A DNA stretch of 64,000 nt from Tricholoma matsutake (GCA_026075535.2 AP026542.1:3596001-3660000); one strand, 5' to 3'; numbered from the stretch's first letter, positions 34,918 to 47,402 are shown. Numbers and translations are program-made. The notes: generated by a model from the sequence alone, not told the origin.

Positions 34918-36890
34918 TCAGTCACTCTCTGGCTCTGTCTGACTCTCGGGCTCCATCTCGGGCTCCATCGTGCTCTCGTCCAAATCCTTGTTGTGGCCCT
35001 TACCCCTGGAGTTAGACACCGATCTCTTCTTCCATTGTTTGTCGCCTTCAGGCTCCGTCTCAGGCTCCGTCGCACTCTCGTCCAAGTCCTTGCTGTGGCC
35101 CCTACCCTTGGAGTTAGACACCGATCTCTTCTGTTTGTCGCCTTCAGGTTCCATCTCGGGCTCCGTCGCGCTCTCGTCCAAATCCTTGTTGTGGCCCTTA
35201 CCCCTGGAATTATGAGAGTGAGACCTACTCGGTGATGAGACTGTATTCTGTGCATCACATTCGTTATTGGATCAGCTGGGGCCAGGAGACGATGCAGTTT
35301 GGCGTTCCTTCCGTGAAGTTCCAGTGGCAGCCTTCTTTGCCACTTTTTGTGCCTTGCGCTTCACCAGGAGTGCATCAAGGGTTGAACCGCAGACAGGGGC
35401 AGTTGGCTCCATAGCTGATTTATTGTCGAATACTTGCCTAGAAAGAGTATCAGTGCAAAACAATGAGAGAGCGGTGATGAACGCACATAGTGAACCATGC
35501 AATGGTTCCCTTTGCCCACTGTCTCGTCTCCTCATCGTCGTTTTTGTCTTCATCTTCGCCTTCATCGTCGTCACCCTCGCCATCATCCTTGAGGCAGATA
35601 TCGATCCCGAATGCTCGCATCAGAGCGCCGTAAAACTCCTCAGCATTCCAATTTCCATCTCCAAGATGCCAGTCATCTGAGGCACTGAGACACCATCGGA
35701 GCTATATGAAAAAAACATCATTAGCGAGGTATCCTACACTAACAGAGAACCTACCTGGGTCGCAGCATAAGCGATCGAACCTGCCGTAGGTTTCTTCATG
35801 TTGTTTTTTTGGGCCTGACCCCTCTTCGCTTTGCTGCCACCTGGCCCATCCTTCAGAGCAGTCAACAGCCCAATGAAAATGTGTTTGAAAAACTAGATGA
35901 GAAATTAACGTCGTAGTTAAGTAATAACAAAAATTGAAAAACGTACCGCAACTAAGAGATCGCTTCACATAAGTCTGGAACTAGGGTCTTCTTTGTCAAT
36001 CAGCGCTTCGTCGTAGAGGCACACTGGAAAGTCTGTGCTATGGACTTTTATTGAGCCGTTCACCAATTTGTTGCAAAACCTGTAAACGTAGTCAGCATGA
36101 AGGTGAACGAGTAAGATGCCACACCTTTCTGGATCTTCATCAAATGATGCCAGAAAGTCAATAGGGCAGAGAAGTCGGGTGAGCATGGGATGGTTGAAAC
36201 CTCGAACATCGGCCTTGGGCTGTCGGGCAAGGATCGCCGGATCGAGTGGCCCACACTTCGCACTGACATATTCCAGGCCATCTGATAGTAAGCTGTTGGA
36301 ATCATCCGAGCGCGCTCCTCGCAATGCATTTCTTAACTGCCAAGATGTGACTATATGCATGCAAATGAGGAGGGAATGCGTACCAGACTAATCATTTCCT
36401 TCTCATACTTGGCCTTCCTCTTCATTTTCTTGATATCCTTTGCGAATTGCGGGTATTTCTTGTGTAGTCCGTGGTAAATGTCCAGTTCGATCCAGTATCG
36501 TTCCATGAACCTGGAATGAAAGGGCGAGTGAGTAAGATAAATATATTTATGACACAATACATACCGATTATCGTTGTCGTAATCCTCAGCATCCGCCTTG
36601 AGTCCAACATCCAGAACGCTGTACCAGGATACAAACAGGTGTTCACTGTGAATGATCCACCTTGTGAAATCCTTAAAATCTGCGAAGGAGTCCTTCTCTG
36701 CATCCAGCCTAACAGTAATTAATGTACAAGCAAGAATGGAATGAGACGATACTTACTTTTGGTGCTTTTTACTACCTTTATCTTCATCAGCAGCACTCTT
36801 CCGTTTCTTGCTGTTTGTATTGTGAGATGAGGATTGCGAGGATGACTTGGATCTGGAGGATGGAATAGAATGAGAAGATGAGGACGGCAT
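34918..36890 (-). pseudogene. DUF6698-like protein gene with two in-frame TGA codons
   Basis: Minus-strand exons start at ATG 36890 with a Ser/Lys-rich N-terminus. They run through FMERYWIELDIYHGLHKKYP and KMKRKAKYEKEMISL, then a globular part with FNHPMLTRLLCPIDFLASF. After a TGA at 35965-35967 comes the block FKHIFIGLLTAL, IAYAATQLRWCLSASDDWH and an acidic stretch. A further TGA at 35272-35274 separates SSPGPS from a C-terminal tail of three repeated ~32-residue units ending at 34918. The ...SIAYAATQLR... block and overall layout match the DUF6698 family of mushrooms, as I remember it. Function is unknown. Both TGA codons lie where CGA would keep one continuous frame. If both are real stops the gene is dead. 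Confidence 0.6.
34925..35215 (-). repeat. Three ~95-100-bp coding tandem units
   Basis: Each unit encodes a form of KDLDESATEPEMEPEGDK followed by KRSVSNSKGRGH. The peptide is acidic with a basic spacer. Units are nearly identical in DNA, so the duplication is recent compared with the rest of the gene. Confidence 0.85.
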
Positions 36891-37041
36891 AAGGGGGAGA
36901 TAGTGGTGGGAGGGAAGAAAAAGATGATGCGCCCTGCGATTCCTTCAAGATTCCTGGTCACGTGCCTCACACATTTGTTTATTGATTGATCAAGTAGCTG
37001 ACCATTGACGATCAAGTAGTAACCGACCGTTGACAATCAAC

Positions 37042-40000
37042 ATGGTCTGCTGTGCCTGTGGGCATACTTTCCGAGATGATGGTACTCTAGGGAGGCACCA
37101 TTCTAACTGTCAAGCAGCACGCAAGCGGACCTTGGATCTTGTTGGGAAGCGAGAGGAGGCTGTAAAACATAGGAAGGCAGAGAAAAATCTGGTGCCGGTT
37201 GAGGTGAGTAATAAGTTCTGAATACTGCAGTTAGGATCTAATGACTCTGTACAGGTTGAAGAAATCCCTATGGATGTCGAGGAGCCTCAGATTGACCCTC
37301 CTACCCCAACAGCAACTCAAAGTCGTCCAGAGGTGCTGCCAACCCGGTCTGGTTGTCGCAGGTTCCTGCCAAATCGTTTTGAGGATTTTGTGCCATCATC
37401 CTGCACAGCTGTCCCCCATGTTCCCAAACCTGTGCGAGGTCGTAACCCACCTGCCGGCACTCACTCCCCATCCCCATCCCCATCTCCTTCGGTACATACG
37501 CCTGAACTCATCTTATTTAGAACAGAATGTGATAACTTTGGATTATATCGCGAATACATAACCTTCCCCACTACTGATCCTGAGGCTGATCAAGATCTAG
37601 ACGACATCTATGACATTCCTGGAAAACCATCAACAGAATCTGGACAACACTGGTGGACTGGCATGGGTGCAATGTTCAATGCTGCCACCGAGAACATTTA
37701 CCATCCATTTCTCAATGTGACGGTGTGCCGGTTGATGAACTGGTTCTATTCTGGTTCAAACCAAAAGTCCATTGCAGAGCTGGACTGTCTCGTTAAGGAG
37801 GTCCTCGTTCAGGATGACTTCAATGTCAGTGATCTCGAGGGTTTCAGTGCGGCTTGAGAGCTGCACCACCTTGATACGATGGAGGACAAAGCTGCATTTT
37901 CAGGAGAGGCTGGTTGGAAGGAATCTTCTGTGAAGATTCGTTTACCTGTTGATAAGCAAAAGCTCAAGGAAGCGGTTGCTCCAACGTTCGAGATACCTGG
38001 TGTTTGGCATCGTGACCTGTTGGAGGTCATTCATACTGCATTCAAGGACACGAAGGCGCAATTTTATCATTTGATGCTGTTTCGTCTTTTCTGGAAACCT
38101 ACTCCCGATAGCGAGCCGGAGCGAGTCGTGACAGATCTGTACAACTCGGACGCTTTCTTACAGGAGCATGAAAAACTGCAGCAACAACCAAGTGAGATGG
38201 GCTGTGATCTGGAGTGGGTTGTTGCTGCAATTATGGTATGGTCTGATTCGACGCACCTGGCAAATTTTGGGCAAGCGTCACTATGGCCGATTTATCTCTT
38301 TCTTGGGAACCAGTCGAAGTACCAGCGCGCGAAACCATCACAATTTGCTGTGCATCACCTCATGTACATTCCCTCAGTATGACCAGCTCTTGTATTTTTC
38401 TGATCTATCTGACTCTTTTTATAGCTCCCCGATACGATTCAGGATTTCTACAAGGAAAACTTTGGTACTACTGCATCTCAGGCAACCCTTACACACTTGA
38501 AATGGGAGCTAATGCATGCAATCTGGGAATTAATTCTTAATGACAAGTTCATGGAAGCCTATGAACATGGGATCGTGATCAAGTGCCCTGATGGCGTCTT
38601 ATGGCGATTTTATCCTCGGTTCTTCACGTATTCTGCGGATTATCCAGAAAAGTGGGTTTTTAATGACAGTGTGCTATGTTCAATTTATCTAATGTCATCA
38701 GAGTTCTTCTGGCAACAATCTGAAATCTGGGGCGATGTCTCTGTCCACGATGTGAGATCCAGAAAGTCCATGTCAGTGGTCTTGGAACAACTGTCGATCA
38801 GCAATGTCAGGATCATGAACAGACTGACACACCTTTGCAGATTGCCCGGATTGATGCAGCATGCAAGGTTATCTTTGACAAGGGGGCAGGCGTCACAAGT
38901 ACTCGAGTGGAGAACATTCTTAAAGAAAGATCTGAAGTGCCGACTCATGTGAGTGAAATGTATTAATAGATTCACTTAAATAACTTTTCACTAGAATGCA
39001 TTCTCCAAGCGGCTACAAAGCTTTGGGTTCAATTTTTTTTCAATGTTTGTTCCCGACTTGCTTCATGAATTTGAACTTGGGGTCTGGAAAAACACTTTCA
39101 AACATTTAATTCGAATTCTCTATGCAGTAGGTGACGATCTTATTCAAGAATTAAATTCACGGTTAGCACGCTTGAGATTTCTCAGAGTCATGCATTGATA
39201 AGAGCTTTAGGTATCGACAAATTCCTACATTTGGGACTTCAATCCAGCAGTTCAGTTCCAATGCATCCGCGATGAAGAAACTGGCTGCAAGAGATTTTGA
39301 GGATTTATTGCAGGTATGTTTTTTGTTTGTTTGGATAATTAACTGTGTGATAAATTCATCCTAGTGTTCAATTCCGGTATTCAAGGACCTACTTCCAAAC
39401 CAATGCCACAATATCCTGATCGGGGAAATGCTCTTCATCTTCTGTACCTGGCACGCTTATGCCAAACTCCAGCTTCACATTAGTTCTACACTTGAGGCCT
39501 TGGGGAAAACAACGCGAGCGCTTGGGGCATCGCTTCAGGAGTTTGTCAAGGTCATATGTTCATGTTATGCTACAAAAGAGCTGCCAAGAGAGGAAGCTGC
39601 ATGAGTACGCCGTAGGGCCAATGCGAGTGCAAAGGGAAAGGGAAAGGCAACGGCGACATCTGACAAACAGAATTCAGCACGTGGGCGCTTCAACATGTCT
39701 ACATACAAACTTCATGCTCTAGGCGATTATGTTGTGAATATTCAGTTGTATGGACCGACAGATAATTATTCAACTCAAGTGGTCAGTTATTTTACCTGCT
39801 GATTATTTTTAACATTGAATGAAGATTGCAGGGTGAGCTTGAACACTGCCGCATCAAGTGTTTCTATGCACGAACAAATAAAAGGTTCACGTTTACCTGA
39901 CAAATAAGCAAACACCACTGGTGGCAGCAAATTTTGCAAAAGATTCAAGAGAGATATGCAGGTACAACAAGTGGCAAGGGAGCAGGACCACACCGACACT

Positions 40001-41194
40001 TGGAGGAGATTGCGGTACCAGTTGACGCAAGTGAGCCCTTGCCCTCAATGTCCCCTGAAAAACACCACCACATGTCTGTGTCTCATCGACATCCTGTCAA
40101 TATTTTGCGATGGACAGATGAGTGCCCTAATGATCCAGTGACCAGGGTATGCATTTCCCCTCCTTCATTGCACTATACTAATCTCAAGTAGACATTTATT
40201 CTTGACCTCAAATCACATCTCTTAGCACGTCTACTCAACCAGCCTTTCAGTGATGACCATGTCTACTCAGATATTGAGCTAGCAATGGTCAAAATTGTCA
40301 ACAACCGAATTTACAACCACAAGGTTCTCAATGTGAATTATACAACTTACGATATGCGGCGCGCACGAGATTCAATCAACCCTCGGACACACCCTGATAT
40401 TATGCTTCTCTCAGGTGAAGATCATGATGATTCAGACCCCCATCCATATTGGTATGCACAGGTGCTTGGGATATACCATGCAGAGGTCCGTCATGATCAC
40501 CCAAATGCAGTTTCATCTGATGTCCAGGTATTGGAGTTCCTGTGGGTACGTTGGCTTGGTCAAGATGCCGACTACAACACGGGGTCAATAGGGCATCGTC
40601 TACATCGAGTGGGGTTTGTGCCAGATGACCCCATCGATCTTGATGATCCCACACAGGCAAGTGGTGCATTCGGCTTTATTGATCCAGCAGAGGTCATCCG
40701 GGGTGTACACCTCATTCCTGCATTTGCCCATGGAAAGACAGATGGACTTCTTGGACCGTCAATCACACGCCCACGGAAGGATGAGGATCAAGACTGGCAA
40801 TACTTCTACGTTAACATGTATTTTTTTTTTCTTTGACTGAGACCTTCTATCTGATTACGGTCTAGGTTTGTTGATCACGATATGTTCATGTGTTTCCGAG
40901 GGGGGGGGGATTGGACACAAGGGGATGCTTGACTGGATTGCTGGTTTACAAAACAAGGAGCAGCCACTTTCCACTGCTGACCAAATGAATGAGGATCTGG
41001 ATGCTGAGGATATAGAAGGATTAGGGGAGAATGATGAGCAGGAGGAAGATGAGGAAGATGAGGAAGATGAAGAAGACGAGGAAGATGAGGAGGAAGAATC
41101 AGATGAGTCCGATGAGAGTTTGATTGAGTTGGATCTGGATGGAGAGGAAGGAGGCGAGGATGAGTATAATATCTTGGGCTTTGCAGCTTTTTGA
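37042..41194 (+). pseudogene. Plavaka-type transposase with four in-frame TGA codons
   Basis: Starts with a Cys/His finger (MVCCACGHTFRDDGTLGRHH). It then follows the order seen in Plavaka (CACTA-related) transposases of basidiomycetes: HPFLNVTVCRLMNWFYSG, FGQASLWPIYLFLGNQSKY, HLMYIPSLPD, a CLCPRC zinc motif, FVPDLLHEFELGVWK, TYKLHALGDYV and GPTDNYSTQ, a C-terminal FVDHDMFMCF block and an acidic tail. Introns (for example 37204-37254, 38377-38424 and 38652-38701) are canonical. In-frame TGA occurs at 37855, 38721, 39602 and 39898, and no TAA or TAG was found in the joined frame. Each TGA is where Arg (CGA) fits the context. It cannot encode a full protein as it stands. No convincing terminal inverted repeats were found in the flanks. 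Confidence 0.8.
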
Positions 41195-41589
41195 AATACT
41201 GTATTGGACAATATAATCTTGTCTCCAGTTTCAATATGGTGTCCAACATGGGGCATGTAGGCAAACTCGTGCGCAACCTTGGTTCACAATCCCTGTTCTT
41301 TGCCATGTTTTAGAAGTATTGCAGGCCCTGTAAAAACTTGTAAACAAAGTTGGCTAGTATCACAAACATGTCTCAGGAATCCAAACTATCTTACATGTTT
41401 TTGTCAAGGATGCAATGCCAATAAAACTTGTAATCAGAATGGAATTAAATATCATATTTGCATGAAGATACACAAGTTTTCGAGTAGATGGAATGTGAAT
41501 AGCTACAGGTTTCATACTTCATGCAAGTAGGTAATTGACGCAAACCAATGCATACTTAATGCAATTTTGCTGATGTTACTGATGTAATA

Positions 41590-41830
41590 CTCAGTCCTTG
41601 TATAAATGACTATATTTGGTTGTACTGTACCTAGTGTGAACAAGATAATACTGAGGTACAGTTAGTTATCATCACAATGTAACATCTAAGATCATGCTCA
41701 CCTCAGTCCTTGTATAAATGACTATATTTGGTTGTACTGTACCTAGTATGAACAAGGTAATACTAAGGTACAGTTAGTTATCATCACAATGTAACATCTA
41801 AGATCATGCTCACCTCAGTCCTTGCATAAA
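41590..41830 (-). repeat. 112-bp tandem duplication derived from a Copia-type LTR
   Basis: Units start at 41590 and 41702, with a partial third at 41814 (CTCAGTCCTTGTATAAATGACTA...), and the two full units are almost identical. Read on the minus strand, CACTAGGTACAGTACA followed by AGTCATTTATACAAGGACTGAG matches the Copia LTR segment ACTAGGTATAGTACAG and AGTCACTTATCCAGAGACTGAG, so this is an old LTR of a related element. A TATATATAT run near 41860 fits. Confidence 0.7.
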
Positions 41831-42045
41831 TGACTGATGTGGCAGATGTCCTATCTACTCATATATATATGTTCTGTCAGATAAAGAGAGAGTAACCTAG
41901 GCGTGTTTGTCCACACATGTCAAAGGGGTGCGCTAAATATAGGGCATGCATCAAGTGTGCCGGTTCTACCGCATTAGGCAATGCATCGCTCCTGTGTACG
42001 CACGGTGTGTTTCTCAACACACATCGGGATGGACAGGTATTCAAG

Positions 42046-42206
42046 TCAACTGAAAATCTTGCTGAAAACAATAGTTTCGGTCACGTTTCTGAAATTACTG
42101 ATTTCAGGTATACTGAAACTAGGAATAACCTAAGTTCAGGTCACCTGAAGGATAGAATTTCAGTATTGTGACCGAAATGATTGTTTTCGGCAAGATTTTC
42201 AGTTGA
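42046..42206. mobile_element. MITE, 161 bp, ~40-bp inverted ends
   Basis: The left end TCAACTGAAAATCTTGCTGA, continuing to TTTCGGTCAC, is repeated inverted at the right end. No coding capacity, and no clear target duplication. Confidence 0.75.
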
Positions 42207-42250
42207 TCAACTTGCTGCTCCCGATGTGACAAGGTAGCGTTCAAACGCAT

Positions 42251-42652
42251 TCAGAATTAACTTGATCACGTGAAATGGGAGACATTCTCCAAATCATAAT
42301 TTCCATTCAGCTAGATGACATTTTGAGAATTGTGGCCCCTCATAAATGTTTAAAAACGTCTTATCTAAAGATATGCCACTTCACTTTCTCTAAAAGTGGT
42401 GAGGCTAAGTCGCCATTAGGTTTGCGAGCATTGAATGCTGTGACCATGTTGTCACATCCCGAAGTTCTCGTTATGAGAAACTTAATGGCAGCTTCCACAG
42501 TCAAGTTTTTCATATTGCAAATTCATTAGCACCTGGAATAGTATGGTTTAAATGACTCTGTGGGAAGGGATTTTTTGATAATGTGCTGTGAAGAAACTTC
42601 AGCAGAAGTCTGTTGAAATGTCACCCATTTCACGTGATCAAGTTAATTCTGA
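42251..42652. mobile_element. MITE-like element, 402 bp, ~35-bp inverted ends
   Basis: The left end TCAGAATTAACTTGATCACG and on to TGAAATGGGAGACATT is repeated inverted at the right end (AATGTCACCCATTTCACGTG and on to AGTTAATTCTGA). The interior has no recognised protein. It lies 45 bp from the previous MITE. No target duplication is evident. Confidence 0.75.
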
Positions 42653-43037
42653 GATCTACCTTACAATAAAACCAATCTAAAGACGATGAAAGACAGCCAA
42701 TTGGATTTGGCTGTTATCAATCTCTTGACAGATCATGTTGCTTTTTTTTCTTCAGTGCTCCAATATTTCATATTGCGGCTTGCCTGCGCAGGACCGCAGG
42801 TTTACGTCAAATTTGGAACTTGTGCGTTGGACCAGTCAAGGACCACTGGCAGTGGTACTTTTCCCAAGTACTGTAAGTTGTCCCTTTTCATGTCACAGAT
42901 TTAGCTAGACTTCTTGACAACCTTAGAACTACGATCACTAATCGGCAACATTTGTTCCTAAATAGTAAACACAAATCAATGAGGACCCCGCTCATGATAT
43001 CGGCCGGACCCCAAACTCTTCAGCCAGCCGACAGAAG

Positions 43038-44738
43038 TCATTCTAGTGCCGAATACAGGACTACCTTTGGCTTTCTCAGAATATGAACACTTGATTCTTT
43101 CATCAACCTGTGCAACCCGATATCGGTCGTGCCAGCAACACGCTGTCGGGTTATTGTCTTTGTGCTTCCACCATTCTGCGAGAATCCATCCTCCATCGTA
43201 TTTGGATCAAAACCGACGTTCGTTGGAATCCATGCTGTCTTCAGATCTCCTGATATAATGGTTTCGCCGATGGTTGTCTGTAGACGGAGTGCCAACGTTC
43301 CGATGATCGTCAACTTCTCTTGAAATATTTCCAAAAACCCTTTCTCTTCCAAGATTCTTTGTGACCATCCAGCCACTGTTAGGATACTACCCACGTCGCC
43401 AGTGACGTAGGCCACCACACGCGAATGGGGATTCCCAAGATGCTTTACATAGGAGCGGGTGATTGCCCGCCACCTTCCCGACACGGACTGTCCCTCTGTG
43501 ACACTTTAGCTATCTCCCTTTTGATTTTGACCATTCGATTGGGACTGACCTTTCTCAATAATTTGAGAATAGAGAGCGGAAAGCATGTCTCCCTCCCGCC
43601 AGTACCCAGGCCACCAGGACTCAACGATGCTAATGCATGAATAGACTAGACAGACTTGGAGCGCGATCTGCAATTCCATGGAATCGTCATCAGACTTTGG
43701 TTGGAAAAGCCTGCTCTTCAAGATGTGAACCATATGGTCGCCTACAATCCGAATGGCCCTGTCATGCGCCCATTTCGCTTCTTCTGCCAGAGCATTTACA
43801 TCTCTACCTGTACCATTCAAACTATCTGCCATGAACGCTGCTGTCTGAAGAATTTCTGCATTCAAGACATCGACCATCGCTATCACATCAGCACCGGACA
43901 GAGTGTCCTCTTTCGTAAGGAACGCTCGAGCACCCTTCAATTCCGACCTCTGTGCTTCTAGGAGTTGGAGTGTTTGCTGGTGCTGAGCTTCTGCTCCTTG
44001 TAGCTGGGTTGACAGGGCTGTGACCTGATTCGTTAGGTGCTTGTTGCGCTCCTCTAAATCTCGATTGCGACGCTGAGCCTCCTTCAATCCGGCCTCGGCA
44101 TCACCCATCCTCTTCATTATATCTCTCCTCTCCTTCTCGAAATTGGGATTGTATCGGTTTCGATCCACTGTGTTATCTGGTTTCTTCTGCCTCCTTTCTG
44201 TTTCATTCGTGCCCAGATTACGCTGGGATATTGCTAACTGATGTTGATGAGTGTCGTTCTCAGACCCTTGTGCCCGAGGCTTCGAAAGCATGACTGGGGT
44301 CTTCTCGCCATGTAGTGGTTTCTCCCCTCGTTTATCTACTCCTGTGGACTAACTTCCTGTGTCAGAACATGGTGGGACTTTGGATGTGCCACTCACTTCC
44401 GGCTTTGTCGCCGGATCACTCCTGCTGTCTTCAGAAGAGCGTGGATTGCCATCGTTTGTAGATCCACGCCAGTCGCTTTTACTTGCATCTTGTTGCGCAG
44501 AAATCGGGTTCGATGGATGCCGATTTCTGGGATCATTTTTTATTGGTTTGTTGATTGCTGCCAGCGTCGATGACACCTCTCGGTTCAAACCCACTTCTTT
44601 CGCGCTCCCTCCACCTGTGACAGCTGCCGCGTACGCATTCTGTCGGTAGGCCCGCTCATGCGCATTGACCGTGGGTCCAGAGGGTCTGAGAATATCTGCC
44701 GAGCCATGCGAAGGCTCTGAGCTCAAGGATTTTATCAT
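43038..44738 (-). CDS. Coiled-coil family protein, paralogue 2 (in-frame TAG or an extra intron)
   Basis: Exons 44738-43550 and 43495-43038 match paralogue 1 along their length. They share the N-terminal NPFVSKP/IKSLSSEP region, the coiled coil, LSGADVIAMVDVLNAEILQ, the same intron position and SVSGRWRAITR, ending LRKPKVVLYSALE. A TAG at 44349-44351 interrupts exon 1. It lies in a 60-bp stretch with GTTAGT and CCCCAG ends (44294-44353) whose removal keeps the frame, so it may be spliced. The homologous DNA in paralogue 1 is coding. Upstream, an ATG at about 44802 matches the paralogue 1 start but soon meets a TGA at the place of an Arg CGA. I therefore use the internal ATG 44738. It faces Hsp70-like gene 2. 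Confidence 0.65.
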
Positions 44739-44894
44739 TGGTTTGGTAGTGAAAAGTGGCTCGAGGCATCAACTATCGTTTCGAAGTGATCTGATCCTCA
44801 TGGAAGCACAACGTGTGCGGCGCGTGGTCTGATCTATGAGCGTCTATGGTGTACAAAATGCGAATGGAGACTGCGGAACAGTCACTCATCCCAC
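44739..44894. promoter_or_regulatory. Shared divergent promoter, pair 2
   Basis: 156 bp between paralogue 2 (minus) and Hsp70-like gene 2 (plus). It keeps recognisable similarity to pair 1 near the starts (for example ATGAGGATCAGATC against ATGAGGATTCAATC on the minus strand). Confidence 0.45.
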
Positions 44895-47402
44895 ATGCCT
44901 ACTCGTTCTCCATACACAGGGGCTTGTCGCAAACTTGTGCTGGCATTTGATGTTGGCACTACCTATAGCGGGATATCGTACAGGTACTCATCTACCTCTA
45001 TCATAACCTCCTCGATAACGTTCCCATGCAGCATCCTCGATCCCGGACAAGTGCCTGAGATTAAAGGCATAACGAGGTAAATAGTTGTGCCTGGCTTTTG
45101 AGCCACTAAGTTATGTTCCTACCTCTGTAGGTTCCCTGCGCAAGAACGGAGTGGCGGTGACTCGAAGATTCCGACGATTATATACTATGATCAAGAAGGC
45201 AAAGTCCGTGCTGTTGGGGCAGAAGCTGTCAGCGAAGGCGTTGAACAGATCGCGGAAGAAGAAGGTTGGACAAAAGCGGAGTGGTACCTCTTTTTCCTTT
45301 GTTCACCGACCAGGATATAATCATTCATGCCAAGGTTCAAGCTGCACATGCGTACACAAGCTCTTGCAAGTTCTACTTCGGCTGACTCCCATCTTCTGCT
45401 TTTACCAAACGGCAAATCTGTTGTTGATCTATTCGGTGACTTCCTGCGGTATCTTTTCAGCTGCGCCAAAAACTACATTCGGGAAACTTACCCAAGCGCC
45501 GGCGATGAGCTTTGGGCTTCCATAGAGCAGGAGATAGAGTATGTACTGACCCATCCGAATGGCTGGGAAGGTGCGCAGCAAGAACAAATGCGCAAGGCTG
45601 CCATCATCGCAGGCCTAGTTCCGGATACAGACATAGGTCATTCACGGATTCGCTTCGTCACTGAGGGTGAAGCAAGTCTTCATTTTTGTATCCAGAGCGA
45701 CTTCGCAACTCAAGCACTGAAGGTGCGTTACTGTTTATGCCTTCTTCGCCGTCCAGGCTGTTCAATTACACACTGCACCTCCAGAATGGCGACGGTGTAG
45801 TGATAGTCGATGCGGGTGGTGGTACTGTTGATTTAAGCGCATACTCCCAAGTTTCTCCTTCAACGGAGACCTCTTTCATTGAGATCGCGCCACCAGAGTG
45901 TAAGGTTTTGTAGCATGGAGTTCTGGTTCGCTATCATCATGAGCTGCATTTTCAGGTCATTTTCAAGGTTCTATTTTTGTAACCCGTCGTGCGCGGGCCT
46001 TCATTAACAGTATGTCCTGTGCATCCAACTTTTGACCAACACAACTAAGGGATGATCGCAGACTTACTTTGCAACACCAAATTTGGGGACGATGTTGACA
46101 ACGTCACCAAATCTTTCGACAAAACTACGAAGTTGACGTTCAGGAATATAAATGATCCTCAATTTATCAAGTTCGGGAGTGTTCGTGACAAAGATCCGAC
46201 GCTCAACATTCGTTCTGGGCAACTTAAGCTACTTGGGTAAGCCTGAATCTCATCTCAGCCTGCGCAAGAATACCTCATCTGAAATATATATAGGGAAGAT
46301 GTTGCAACTTTTTTTGATCCCTCAGTCGCCTGTATTGTCAAGGCCGTTCTTCAACAATGCAAGTCCGCCACTATACCCGTATCAGTGAGTTGTACCATAA
46401 TTATAGCCACTCCGACTGTAATGTCATTCTTTAGTCGGTTTTTCTGGTTGGGGGCTTTGCGGCGAGCGATTGGCTCTACAATCAACTCAAGAATTCCTTG
46501 GAACCATTCGGTCTTCATTTTTCTCGACCTGATAGCCATGTGTGCGTGTACAAATATCCCGTTATTTTCCCATAACATCATGTAACTACAGGAACAAAGC
46601 AGTAGCAGATGGCGCGGTCTCGTTTTATCTTGACCATTTTGTTTCTGCTCGTATCTCAAAGATGGCGTATGGTATCAACTGCAGCGTTCCTTTCGACCCC
46701 ACAAACAAAGAACATCAAAACCGGCTATCGTCAGTATTTACCTCATTGACAGGAGAAAAGAAATTGTCGGGTGTCTTCAGCGTTATTCTGCAAAAGGTTC
46801 GCCACAAGAGTATCGAGTTTAAATTTCCAGAGCTCAACGTCGTTAAAATTCAGGGCGTTCAAGTATCTGAAACGACTGAATTTCGACGGTCGTACTTCCG
46901 GCCAGCGAATAGTCGATCGCAATTGACAAGTTTATCAACAAGCTTGAAATGCTATCAGGGCGCTTCCGAGAATCCCAAGTGGCTAGACGTTGATGCTAGT
47001 GAGTATCTGAACGGGATTGAATAGCTGCTTCTGCATACTGACATAATGTTAGATATGTTCTCGACGTTATGTTATATTGAAGCAGACACCTCACAGATAA
47101 GTCAGACCCTCAAGCCACATCGCTCACCAGGGGGAAGTAAAAAGAAGAAAAAGTCTTACTACATTATGGAATACGACGTCGTTCTATTATTCGGACTGAC
47201 CGAACTGAAAGCACAAATTGCTTGGAAGGAAGGGGTGAGTCCGAGTCGGGTCTTTGCTATTCCTTAGGATCTAAATCTTATATCTGATCAAGGGAGAGGA
47301 AAAGAGGTGGGTTCTGTGACTGTACTGTGCGAGATTCGATATAGGCTAATGCTGGGACTATCTAGGAGCCCAGCGAGGATTGTGTACGATAGGGATCGGT
47401 AA
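44895..47402 (+). CDS. Hsp70-like ATPase 2 (HSPA12-like), 13 exons, 618 aa, intact
   Basis: Exons: 44895-44983, 45032-45076, 45131-45283, 45335-45722, 45785-45899, 45956-46009, 46062-46236, 46294-46384, 46435-46541, 46592-46998, 47053-47234, 47293-47306 and 47366-47402; total 1857 nt, an exact codon multiple. Motifs: phosphate-1 DVGTTYSGISYR, phosphate-2 VDAGGGTVDLSAY and adenosine-site FLVGGFAASDWLYNQL. The protein is an actin/Hsp70-fold ATPase that lacks a standard peptide-binding domain, like HSPA12-type proteins, which are numerous in mushroom genomes. Client and role are unknown. A KKKKKSYY patch sits near the C-terminus, which ends ARIVYDRDR. The 14-nt exon 12 is conserved in gene 1. 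Divergent from coiled-coil paralogue 2. Confidence 0.85.

Noticed and set aside
37042..41194. TGA read as a sense codon (alternative code or selenocysteine)
   Set aside because: CCT8 and the mitochondrial carrier end at TGA with proper C-termini, so TGA is a normal stop in this genome; CpG decay explains the internal ones.
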